From Lentisphaerota bacterium (GTDB lineage: Bacteria > Verrucomicrobiota > Lentisphaeria > Oligosphaerales > Oligosphaeraceae), in NCBI GenBank assembly GCA_012799755.1, contig JAAZKQ010000710.1, forward strand, positions 1 through 6,495: a DNA stretch of 6,495 nucleotides. The letters are read 5' to 3'. This document shows positions 1 to 6,111 of this stretch, one piece after another (positions within the stretch are counted from its first letter, which is position 1; each line of letters starts with the position of its first letter). A program made the translations under genes and the position numbers. The notes below the pieces were generated by a model. That model did not search any database and was not told the DNA's origin. It saw only the letters and a program-made list of their open reading frames with translations.

Positions 1-27
1 AACAATGTTCAACGGGTGACCGGTTAC
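1..27 (-). repeat. Partial third copy of the dispersed structured repeat (terminal end only)
   Basis: Bases 1-15 (AACAATGTTCAACGG) are the exact reverse complement of 5778-5792, inside the repeat copy at 5766-5974. The next 12 bases (GTGACCGGTTAC) continue the match to the reverse complement of both full copies; the GTAACCGGTCA end is shared with the copy at 4302. This is therefore the GTAAC end of a third copy on the minus strand, the rest of which lies left of the window. Its GTAAC end faces the operon. Confidence 0.75.
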
Positions 28-90
28 CCTGATCTCCTCCCGCAGCCGCGGCAGGGCCTTTTTTCCATCTGCGGACTTTTTTCTATCCGT

Positions 91-184
91 CCGATCCGCC
101 TGATCACGCCGCCGGATTCGCCCGATCCGCCTGATCATGCCGCTGGATTCGTCCGGTCCCGCCCGATCACGCCGCCCGATCATG
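91..184. repeat. 31-bp tandem repeat, about three units, upstream of the operon
   Basis: Unit 1 (91-121) and unit 2 (122-152) both begin CCGATCCGCCTGATCA and end GGATTCG plus one base, differing at only a few positions. A third, more diverged unit runs from 153 to about 184 and keeps the GATCACGCCGCC core. The units contain repeated TGATCA/CGATCA steps. An open frame crosses the array, but its product is low-complexity Pro/Asp/Arg and it has no ribosome site, so the array is read as non-coding. A role as upstream binding sites is possible but not shown. No gene is seen in 28-361. Confidence 0.7.
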
Positions 185-263
185 CACTGCCGCAGCGGGC
201 CAAGATCGCCCACTGCTCCATAAAACTGCGGTCTTATCTACAAAAACGCCATGCTGCGCCGAC

Positions 264-299
264 CCCGGACATTAGGTGTCCGGGCTGCGGGTCTACACT
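264..299 (+). promoter_or_regulatory. Candidate promoter with palindromic operator for the MoxR operon
   Basis: An inverted repeat, CGGAC (266-270), 7-nt spacer ATTAGGT, GTCCG (278-282), extends to an 8-bp stem at 264-271/277-284. TACACT, a -10-like hexamer, lies at 294-299, and the ATG is at 362. The same palindrome, with an almost identical spacer, recurs at 6078-6094, again with a -10-like hexamer 12 nt after it and a start codon about 80 nt on. The palindrome covers the expected -35 position, where no good TTGACA is present, which would suit a regulator-dependent promoter. A short stem-loop in RNA or a dispersed mini-repeat are alternatives. Confidence 0.55.
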
Positions 300-348
300 A
301 ATTGCGCTGTCCACCCCCTGTCTTGTTCGCATCATCCATCCCCAAGAG

Positions 349-354
349 AAAGGA
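349..354 (+). promoter_or_regulatory. Ribosome binding site that fixes the MoxR gene start at 362
   Basis: AAAGGA lies 7 nt before the ATG at 362. The longer in-frame alternative, a TTG at 302, has no Shine-Dalgarno sequence and falls just downstream of the presumed promoter -10, so the ATG at 362 is preferred. Confidence 0.7.
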
Positions 355-361
355 CATCGCC

Positions 362-1600
362 ATGACTCAGAATCTCCCAGCTCCACTTTGTGCAGGCCAG
401 CCTCGGAAAAGCGCCGCAGATCAGGTCTCCAAGGTCACCAAGATTGACAACCACAACCTCGTCACTACCCGCGAACTCGCGAAGCTGCTGCGTTTGCAGG
501 TGACTTCGCTGTGGGAAAAGAAATGCCCGGCGGCGCTGCTGCCGCCACTGATGGTCTGGGGCGCGCCTGGCCTGGGCAAGTCCAGCATCATCCGCGACCT
601 CGCCCGCGAACACGGCGTCGGCTTCATTGACATCCGTCTCGCCCAGCGCGAGCCAGTGGACATCCGCGGCCTGCCCGTGCCGGACAAGGACGGCGTCAAA
701 TGGCTCGTCTCCTCCGAATGGCCCCGAAAACCCGACAGCCGCGGCATCATCCTGTTCGACGAACTGACCGCCGCCGACCGCTCCCTGCAAGTCGCCGCCT
801 ACGAACTCATCCTCGACCGCCGGCTCGGGGACCTCTACACCGTGCCGGATGGCTGGTACATCTGCGCCGCCGGCAACCGCACCGAAGACCGCGCCGTCGC
901 CACCACCATGTCCAGCGCGCTGGCCAACCGCTTCCTGCATGTCGAGCTCCAGGGCGACGTCGAATGCTGGATACAATGGGCCATCGGCCATGACGTGCAC
1001 CCTACCGTCATCGGCTTTTTGCGCGCGCGCCCTGAGCTGCTGTTCGCCCAGAAAAACGAGAACCTTGAGCGCGGCTGGCCGTCGCCGCGCTCCTGGGAAC
1101 GCGCCAGTTCCATGCTCAAACTCGTCGGCAAAGACGATCCGCGGATGCTGCGCAGCATCGTCTACGGATTGATCGGAAACCACGCCGGCGTCGAATTCAT
1201 GGCCTTCCTCGACGTGAGCGACAGCCTGGAAGACGTGCTCCAAGCCATGCTCTCGCCCAAGTCCAAAATCAGCATCCCCAAAAAGGCCGACCGCACCTAC
1301 GCGTTCTGCTCCGCCATGGTCTATCATCTCTGGCGCGGACAGGACGAGCGCCGGGAAAAAACGCTCCTGGACGGCTTCTTCCGCCTCTCCCAAAAACTGC
1401 CCAGCAGCTTTGCCGCCATGAGCATGATTGACGCCATGGGCGACAGCGATGCCAAAGCCGAAAAACTCTTCTCGCACCCGCAGTATCGGGACTGGGCCGC
1501 CTTGCATGGCGCCGCCCTCAAACAACGACTCCGCGACGGCCAGACAGCCGCGGCCAAAGCCGATACCGACTCCTCTGCCGATGCCGACGCGGGCCGATAA
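362..1600 (+). CDS. MoxR-type AAA+ ATPase
   Basis: A 412-residue AAA+ ATPase of the MoxR family, which are cytoplasmic, chaperone-like ATP-driven machines that usually act on or with VWA-domain partners. Visible motifs are Walker A GAPGLGKSS at residues 67-75, Walker B GIILFDEL at 128-135 (acidic pair D133-E134), sensor 1 CAAGN at 168-172, and SSALANRF at 184-191, whose R190 is the expected arginine finger. A helical region follows, and the tail is rich in Ala and Asp (about 394-412). A stretch of roughly 30 residues before the core is poorly conserved in type. The start is the ATG with AAAGGA 7 nt upstream. It is the first gene of a three-gene operon; only 21 nt separate it from the peptidase/VWA gene, which strongly supports a functional pair. 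The family call is secure; the substrate is unknown. Confidence 0.93.
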   Translation: MTQNLPAPLCAGQPRKSAADQVSKVTKIDNHNLVTTRELAKLLRLQVTSLWEKKCPAALLPPLMVWGAPGLGKSSIIRDLAREHGVGFIDIRLAQREPVDIRGLPVPDKDGVKWLVSSEWPRKPDSRGIILFDELTAADRSLQVAAYELILDRRLGDLYTVPDGWYICAAGNRTEDRAVATTMSSALANRFLHVELQGDVECWIQWAIGHDVHPTVIGFLRARPELLFAQKNENLERGWPSPRSWERASSMLKLVGKDDPRMLRSIVYGLIGNHAGVEFMAFLDVSDSLEDVLQAMLSPKSKISIPKKADRTYAFCSAMVYHLWRGQDERREKTLLDGFFRLSQKLPSSFAAMSMIDAMGDSDAKAEKLFSHPQYRDWAALHGAALKQRLRDGQTAAAKADTDSSADADAGR

Positions 1601-1621
1601 CACGCTCTGGAGGTATAAACC

Positions 1622-2983
1622 ATGATGATCAGACCACCCAATCAGGCCGAACAGGACCTCAAACAACGCATTTGGCAACAGGCTGAGGCCGACCGCGGAC
1701 AGCTCCTGCTGCGCCAGCCATTCGTCGGTTCCCTGATCATGCGCATGGACCTCATACCGGTCTGCGATTACCGCCTGGACACTGCCGCCACCGACGGAAG
1801 CAACATCTTCCTCAACTGCCACTACTACTCCCAACTCGACGCCGACGAGCGGCTCTTCCTGCTCGCCCACGAAGTCTGGCACTGCGTCTTCCTGCATTTC
1901 GCCCGCCGCCTCGGTCGAGACCTGATGAAATGGAACATCGCCACCGACCTCGAAATCCAGTTCACCTTGGCGCGCGAAGGTATGAAAAACCCCAACCCGC
2001 TGCCATACCATTGGGCATGGATGAACCTCAATGCCGAGGAAATCTACGACCAGTTAGAAGGCACGACCGTCACCGGCAAAGAAAAATTCGGCGATGTCCA
2101 CCTGGAGCCGGGCGACATATCAGCAGAATCAGAGCAAAATCCCCCAGCCGCCGGCGACCACAAAAACGCCAAGGAAAAGGGTGAGAAGCAAGGACGGCAA
2201 GAGCAAGAGGACGACAAGAGCAACACGTCACAGGACGACGACGACGAGAAACAGCCGGATGACGCGTCAAACAACCCGCCGGCCTGCGAAACAGCCGACG
2301 ACGGCGCACTCGTCCTCGACCCCGACTATGCGCCGTTCTTTGTCACGGACATTGTTGAACGAACCAGAACCCGTGTCATATCCACAGCCCGCCAGATTGA
2401 ACGGATGCGCGGAACCTTGCCCGCCGGCCTGAACGCACTGCTCGCCGAGTTCCTCGACCCCAAACTGAGCTGGCAGGAGTTGCTGGCGCAGTTTGTGACC
2501 TCCTGCTACGCCGGCAAGCGGCGCTGGCTGCCACCATCGCGCCGACATGTCGCCCAAGGACTGTATCTGCCGTCGCTGCGCGGCGAAAAGATCAAGGTCG
2601 TCGTCGCCGTTGACACCTCCGGCAGCACGTCCCACGACCTACCGGTGTTCTTTACCGAGATCAATTCCCTGCTCGCCAGTTTCGGCGACTATGAAATGAC
2701 CCTCATCCAATGCGACGCCGCTATCCAGGCGGTCAATCATTACAGCAACCTTGCGCCGGCGCCAGCCAATGGCCAATGGAAGGTCAAAGGCTTTGGCGGC
2801 ACGAATTTCCGACCAGTTTTCAAGTTCCTGGAAAACCACCCGGAAATGGAATATTCCCTGTTGATCTTCTTCACGGACGGTTATGGCACCGCCCCGACGA
2901 CCCCGCCGCCCTACCCCGTGCTCTGGCTGCTCTGCAAAAACGGCCGTGCCCCTGCCAACTGGGGAATGGTCATCAATCTGTAA
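1622..2983 (+). CDS. DUF2201-type metallopeptidase with C-terminal VWA-like domain
   Basis: A 453-residue protein with the layout of predicted metal-dependent peptidases (COG3864, DUF2201). The N-terminal domain (about 10-145) carries the zinc motif HEVWH at 83-87 within LLAHEVWHCVFLH. NIATD at 105-109 lies where the family usually keeps its third acidic ligand. Residues 165-225 form a very acidic, charged Asp/Glu/Lys/Gln linker, probably disordered. The C-terminal VWA-like domain (about 325-453) shows a MIDAS-type site: DTSGS (331-335), the threonine of GGTNFRP (T394) and FFTDG (D419). All expected metal-site residues appear present, so both peptidase and metal-binding roles could be active. 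GGAGG 8 nt before the ATG at 1622 marks the start; an ATG one codon later is an alternative. No signal peptide is seen. MoxR just upstream is the likely partner or regulator of the protease; this is inference. Confidence 0.9.
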   Translation: MMIRPPNQAEQDLKQRIWQQAEADRGQLLLRQPFVGSLIMRMDLIPVCDYRLDTAATDGSNIFLNCHYYSQLDADERLFLLAHEVWHCVFLHFARRLGRDLMKWNIATDLEIQFTLAREGMKNPNPLPYHWAWMNLNAEEIYDQLEGTTVTGKEKFGDVHLEPGDISAESEQNPPAAGDHKNAKEKGEKQGRQEQEDDKSNTSQDDDDEKQPDDASNNPPACETADDGALVLDPDYAPFFVTDIVERTRTRVISTARQIERMRGTLPAGLNALLAEFLDPKLSWQELLAQFVTSCYAGKRRWLPPSRRHVAQGLYLPSLRGEKIKVVVAVDTSGSTSHDLPVFFTEINSLLASFGDYEMTLIQCDAAIQAVNHYSNLAPAPANGQWKVKGFGGTNFRPVFKFLENHPEMEYSLLIFFTDGYGTAPTTPPPYPVLWLLCKNGRAPANWGMVINL

Positions 2984-3014
2984 CACCCACACCACCCGAA
3001 ACGGAGACATCATC

Positions 3015-4241
3015 ATGACCGACTATGCCGCCCAACTGCACGCCGAACTGGAAAACCTGCGCCAAGACCGCGACTTCATGTTCAAATGCATGACCAATCC
3101 AACGCTCTGCCACCACATGGAAATGGGAAGCTACACAGGCGAGGGATGGAAAGTGCACACCCAAAAGCCCAAAAGCTTCCGCGCCAAAACGCCATACGTC
3201 ATCCTCAGCGCGGAGGAAGTCTTCCGGGCGGCCGACATGCGGCAGCTCCTCCTGGGACTGTTTTGGATGCTCCAAGCCCGCAGCCCGTATAAGAAAGGCG
3301 CCATGGACACAGTCGGCGACGACGCCTTCTGGCTCGAATTCCTCCGGCTCGCCAAGGACGCCCAGTGGCAGCGCCGCCAACTGCACCAGGCCATCCTCGC
3401 TTCCGAGTCGCCGCAACTGCCCAACAAGGTCAAAGTCGCATCCTGGTTCTATTTTCTGACTCACTCTCGCACCCCCGGCGACAACGGCACCCCGCTGCCC
3501 CCGCAGGCATTTGAACGCCTCGAGCACGTCGCCTTCGCGCCGGAACAAAAAGAACGCTGGGAAATGCTGCCCGACTTCGGCTTGGAATCGCTCTTCAAAA
3601 AACAGCTTTACCGAACCAACGTGGCCATTGACATGTCATCGCTCGAACTGCCGGACTGGTTCTCTTTCGCCTTGGTCAAATATCGGCCCGACATCGTCTG
3701 CCACTGGCTGAAAGAATACCCGGCGGAGCAACTGAACATGTCCCTGCGTGACGTCCTGCTCTTCGTCGTCGCCAACTATCGTGGCGACGGCGCCGTCAAA
3801 ATCATCAATGCCCTCGAAGAGTTATCCCCGGGCCTGTGCGCCGCGTTTCGTGACCGTCACGGCAACAACCTGCTGTGGTACACCGCCGTCTGCTGGCAAC
3901 TGCGCAGCCCCTTCGCCACGCCCTTCGCCGCCGACGGCACCCGCCGCGACCCAGCCTCAGCCCCCGGCGACGCCGACGATGCCTGGAAACGACTGGCCGC
4001 CAGACACGGCGACCCGAACGGCCGCAACGCCAGCAACCGCAAGCTGCTGCAACGCCTGTTTGGGCTTGGAATCTCCCCAGACCAGCCCAACCGCTACGGC
4101 TTCTCCTTCCGAGACCTTGACGACTTCGGACGGATGCTCTGCCGACGCTGGCAAATCACCCGCATCCAGCAAGACGCGCCGGACTTCGACGACGCGCACT
4201 ACTGGCGCCCGACGGCCAGACGACGCGCCAGAACGGCATGA
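3015..4241 (+). CDS. Unrecognised protein with ankyrin-like C-terminal segments, third gene of the MoxR operon
   Basis: A 408-residue protein I cannot place in a named family. The ATG at 3015 has GGAG at 3003-3006, 8 nt away. The open frame extends back to 2883, but that part overlaps the peptidase gene and is rejected. The protein looks soluble and mostly helical, with no signal peptide. The N-terminal half has helical stretches rich in Trp, Leu and charged residues (about 65-130). The C-terminal half contains two stretches that resemble ankyrin repeats: DRHGNNLLWYTAV (280-292) and LLQRLFGLGISPD followed by NRYGFSFRDL (344-368), separated by an Asp/Ala/Pro-rich insert near 300-340. The tail is basic (RPTARRRARTA). 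It lies 31 nt after the peptidase/VWA gene and is very likely cotranscribed. A role as adaptor or target-binding subunit of the ATPase-peptidase pair is a guess from context. Confidence 0.85.
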   Translation: MTDYAAQLHAELENLRQDRDFMFKCMTNPTLCHHMEMGSYTGEGWKVHTQKPKSFRAKTPYVILSAEEVFRAADMRQLLLGLFWMLQARSPYKKGAMDTVGDDAFWLEFLRLAKDAQWQRRQLHQAILASESPQLPNKVKVASWFYFLTHSRTPGDNGTPLPPQAFERLEHVAFAPEQKERWEMLPDFGLESLFKKQLYRTNVAIDMSSLELPDWFSFALVKYRPDIVCHWLKEYPAEQLNMSLRDVLLFVVANYRGDGAVKIINALEELSPGLCAAFRDRHGNNLLWYTAVCWQLRSPFATPFAADGTRRDPASAPGDADDAWKRLAARHGDPNGRNASNRKLLQRLFGLGISPDQPNRYGFSFRDLDDFGRMLCRRWQITRIQQDAPDFDDAHYWRPTARRRARTA

Positions 4242-4261
4242 CCTGCGCTGCTCAGAATTCA

Positions 4262-4278
4262 GCCCGCCTTGCGCGGGC
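4262..4278. terminator. GC-rich hairpin after the operon, possible terminator
   Basis: GCCCGC (4262-4267) pairs with GCGGGC (4273-4278) around a 5-nt loop, 20 nt after the stop codon of the third operon gene. No T-run follows, so it is not a classical intrinsic terminator. It could act as a 3' end stabiliser or with Rho. The strong hairpins of the adjacent repeat may share this task for both converging transcripts. Confidence 0.3.
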
Positions 4279-4301
4279 AGCGCCCAGGAAGTCGTTAAAA
4301 A

Positions 4302-4502
4302 GTAACCGGTCATCGCTTGATAATTGTTGTCCCCGCAAGCTACTATGGACAGTATGGACAATATGGACGGCGAGCGAGCAGGAGTTGTCGTCCATCATGT
4401 CTATAATGTCCATGCTGCGCCGTAGGCGCTTAACCATGCTTAACACCAGGCTTCAGCCTGGGGTGGAGGAAACTCCAAAATCAGGCGCCTTGGAAAGGCG
4501 CT
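4302..4502 (+). repeat. Full copy 1 of a structured dispersed repeat (four hairpins)
   Basis: It aligns over its length with 5766-5974, from GTAACCGGTCA to the last hairpin. It contains a long imperfect hairpin built of TATGGACAN units (arms 4345-4371 and 4387-4413, 22 of 27 pairs plus two G-T, 15-nt loop). A GCGCC-GTA-GGCGC hairpin (4417-4429), a CCAGGCT-TC-AGCCTGG hairpin (4446-4461) and a GCGCCTT-GGA-AAGGCGC hairpin (4485-4501) follow. It sits between convergent genes, where it might also help end both transcripts. Short ORFs crossing it encode only low-complexity VHxVH- or MDxMD-like strings and are not genes. No transposase is present. The rest of 4242-4555 holds no gene. Confidence 0.85.
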
Positions 4503-4555
4503 ACGCGAAACCGCGAAAAAGAACCGGGAATGTAAACTTAATTTCTGTACGACTC

Positions 4556-5557
4556 CTAAAGCTGATTCTGCCGCATCGTCTCCGCCAAGCGCAAAATTTC
4601 CTGGCGCAACGACGCCGGCGACAGAACCTTGACCTCGCCCCGGGCCCACAGCACCAACTCAACCGCCTCGTACTCCGCCAAGTCCCGGACAGTCACCACC
4701 AGCGAACCGTCCGGCAACTCTTCGATGCATGACGGCTGGCTCGAAAAACGCTCCCGCGCCTGCATCGCCACCTTCGGCAAAAAGCGCAGGCGGACTTCCG
4801 GGTAACGCGAAAATTCAAACAGCTTCCCCTTCTTGACCGTGTCCAGCAGCTGCCGGTCGCCCTCAAAGGAGCTGCTCAGCTTCTCGGCCTGGCGGATGCG
4901 ATGCACGGCGAGAATCGTTTTATAGGGCTTGCGATACTCGTATTTTGGCGTCCCGCAAAGCATGCCTTTGAGATACCACACACCCCACTGCCAGGCCAGT
5001 ATATGCGGTTCAAAGACCATTTCCTTCGGCGGCCCCTTGACGGAACAGTAGGTCAACTGCAGCTTCTGACGCCGCTCCCAGGCATTGAAGACGGTGCAGA
5101 AGACCTCCGGCGACAGGGGCAGCTGCATCGGGTTGATGACCTGCATCATGTCCAATTCCGCCCGGTCGGCAAAGCCGGTGCTGTTGCGCGCCAGGAGTGA
5201 CCGCACGGCCTGGTCAATGGAAGAGCGCAGCGGTTCCGGCATCAGCGCCTCGGCGACCTTCTGCCCAAGCAGCACCCCTTTCATCTCGAACGGCTCAACC
5301 ATCAGCTTCTCGTTGTACCATTCAAGGTCTGTGAGAAAAAAGCCGCGCACGCTTTCGTCGTAGAGAATGGGCGCGCCATACTCCGACTTCAAGTCGCTGA
5401 TGTCGCGCCGAAAAGTACGCTCGCTCAGCGTAAACGCCCCAGCCAGGTCCCGACGTCTCATCTCGGCCATGAAACTGGTGAAGTTGGGAAAGGAATTCTT
5501 GCGCATCATCTCAATGATGACGCCCATACGCAACAGCTTGTTCTTGTTCGCAGGCAT
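4556..5557 (-). CDS. HTH- and WYL-domain transcription regulator
   Basis: A 333-residue cytoplasmic DNA-binding protein of the WYL family, whose members sense ligands, often nucleotides or nucleic acid, and control stress, DNA-repair or defence genes. The N-terminal winged HTH (about 5-77) has recognition-helix residues SERTFRRDISDLKSEY (45-60) and a wing near GAPILYDESVRGFFLTD. The WYL domain (about 155-225) carries the diagnostic WYLKG at 194-198. The C-terminal WCX-like extension (about 254-325) begins VRLRFLPKVA. The start is taken as the ATG at 5557, with GGAG 10 nt upstream; the GTG at 5566 would lie almost on top of that site. The stop is TAG. It faces the MoxR operon tail to tail and is flanked by direct repeat copies. 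By position it is the candidate regulator of the palindrome-bearing promoters at 266 and 6078; this is inference. Confidence 0.92.
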   Translation of the reverse strand: MPANKNKLLRMGVIIEMMRKNSFPNFTSFMAEMRRRDLAGAFTLSERTFRRDISDLKSEYGAPILYDESVRGFFLTDLEWYNEKLMVEPFEMKGVLLGQKVAEALMPEPLRSSIDQAVRSLLARNSTGFADRAELDMMQVINPMQLPLSPEVFCTVFNAWERRQKLQLTYCSVKGPPKEMVFEPHILAWQWGVWYLKGMLCGTPKYEYRKPYKTILAVHRIRQAEKLSSSFEGDRQLLDTVKKGKLFEFSRYPEVRLRFLPKVAMQARERFSSQPSCIEELPDGSLVVTVRDLAEYEAVELVLWARGEVKVLSPASLRQEILRLAETMRQNQL

Positions 5558-5567
5558 GCGACTCACT

Positions 5568-5571
5568 CTCC
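5568..5571 (-). promoter_or_regulatory. Ribosome binding site that decides the WYL gene start
   Basis: On the minus strand, GGAG at 5571-5568 is 10 nt before the ATG at 5557. It is only 1 nt from the alternative GTG at 5566, which is too close to use it. This favours the shorter protein. Confidence 0.6.
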
Positions 5572-5578
5572 ATTACCG

Positions 5579-5593
5579 GCGGACTGAATCCGC
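5579..5593. promoter_or_regulatory. Short palindrome upstream of the WYL gene, possible operator
   Basis: GCGGA (5579-5583) and TCCGC (5589-5593) form an inverted repeat with a 5-nt spacer, centred 29 nt before the WYL start codon. It contains the same CGGA/TCCG half-site words as the palindromes at 266 and 6078, but with a shorter spacing (5 rather than 9 nt between these words). It could be an autoregulatory site or a chance GC-rich palindrome. Confidence 0.25.
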
Positions 5594-5631
5594 GCCGCCA
5601 AAAAAACGCCGGGAACTCCTTGGAAAAATTT

Positions 5632-5757
5632 TCAGGCGCTCGTGTTCAAACGTCTTTTGTTCATTGATGCAACAATAAGCCCGGCGACCGTGCCCGTGAT
5701 TGTCACAACGATAGCATTGCGACCCGAAAGCGCAAACAGCCACCAGACGGCCGGCAA
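5632..5757 (-). pseudogene. Possible remnant or small membrane peptide upstream of the WYL gene
   Basis: A minus-strand open frame ending in TGA at 5634-5632 encodes a hydrophobic stretch, WWLFALSGRNAIVV, then VTITGTVAGLIVA, then the basic end NKRR. This resembles one or two membrane helices with a cytoplasmic basic tail. There is no ATG or Shine-Dalgarno site; a TTG at 5757 would give 41 residues. Upstream the frame runs on into the repeat at 5766, so this may be the 3' end of a gene cut by repeat insertion. It could also be a chance open frame. The source protein is not recognised. Confidence 0.25.
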
Positions 5758-5765
5758 ATAATCTG

Positions 5766-5974
5766 GTAAGCGGTCAGCCGTTGAACATTGTTGTCTCCGC
5801 AAGCTCCTATGGACACTATGGACAATATGGACAGTATGGACGGCGGGCCAGCAGGTGTTGTCGTCCATCGTGTCCATATTGTCCATATTGCGCCGTAGGC
5901 GCTAAACCATGCTTAACCCCAGCCTTCAGGCTGGGGTGGACAGCTCCCCATGAGGCAGTGCCTTGTAAAGGCAC
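5766..5974 (+). repeat. Full copy 2 of the structured dispersed repeat (four hairpins)
   Basis: Same orientation and order as the copy at 4302-4502. The long hairpin has arms 5814-5844 and 5860-5890 (27 of 31 pairs plus one G-T, again a 15-nt loop) and is built from four TATGGACAN units on the left, one more than in copy 1; the right arm is longer too. Then come GCGCC-GTA-GGCGC (5890-5902), CCCCAGCCT-TC-AGGCTGGGG (5917-5936) and GTGCCTT-GTA-AAGGCAC (5958-5974). Stem differences from copy 1 are paired. No gene is seen in the flanks 5758-5765 and 5975-6077; 6038-6080 is a C/T-rich stretch without adenine. Confidence 0.85.
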
Positions 5975-6077
5975 AACAGCGGGAAAAGACCACCGGCACG
6001 ACCGGTATCAATCGCTGACCACCAAAATCCCCGCAAATCCCTCGCTCCTCGTCCCTCGCCGCCCTCCCCGCCCTCCT

Positions 6078-6111
6078 CGGACAATAGGCGTCCGGGTCGC
6101 CGCAGTATCAT
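6078..6111 (+). promoter_or_regulatory. Second copy of the palindromic operator/promoter, before the gene at 6173
   Basis: CGGAC (6078-6082), spacer AATAGGC, GTCCG (6090-6094), then GG. Of the 19 bases starting at CGGAC, 17 are identical to those starting at 266. TATCAT, a -10-like hexamer, lies at 6106-6111, 12 nt after the palindrome exactly as at the MoxR operon. The start codon follows 79 nt after the palindrome (80 nt at the operon). Sequence outside these elements is not obviously alike, which argues for selection on the site and not a recent duplication. Confidence 0.55.

Noticed and set aside
16..447. 143-codon plus-strand frame over the tandem repeat
   Set aside because: It starts in the repeat end, crosses the 31-bp array and the promoter, and overlaps the MoxR gene start. 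The product is low-complexity Pro/Asp/Arg and there is no ribosome site.
332..2011. 559-codon open frame on the minus strand
   Set aside because: It lies fully antisense to the MoxR gene and the start of the peptidase gene, both of which have clear family motifs and ribosome sites. Its Gly/Ala/Val/Glu-rich product with no recognisable motif is typical of a mirror frame in GC-rich coding DNA.
2973..3548. 191-codon minus-strand frame inside the third operon gene
   Set aside because: It is antisense to a well-initiated gene in an operon, with no motif of its own; a shadow frame.
4345..4413. Possible CRISPR array because of short regular repeats
   Set aside because: The units are 9 nt and contiguous without spacers, and the second half is their reverse complement. 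This is a hairpin, and no cas gene is present.
6038..6080. Pyrimidine-rich stretch lacking adenine
   Set aside because: It is short, interrupted by G and lacks mirror symmetry, so no triplex-type or regulatory claim is justified.
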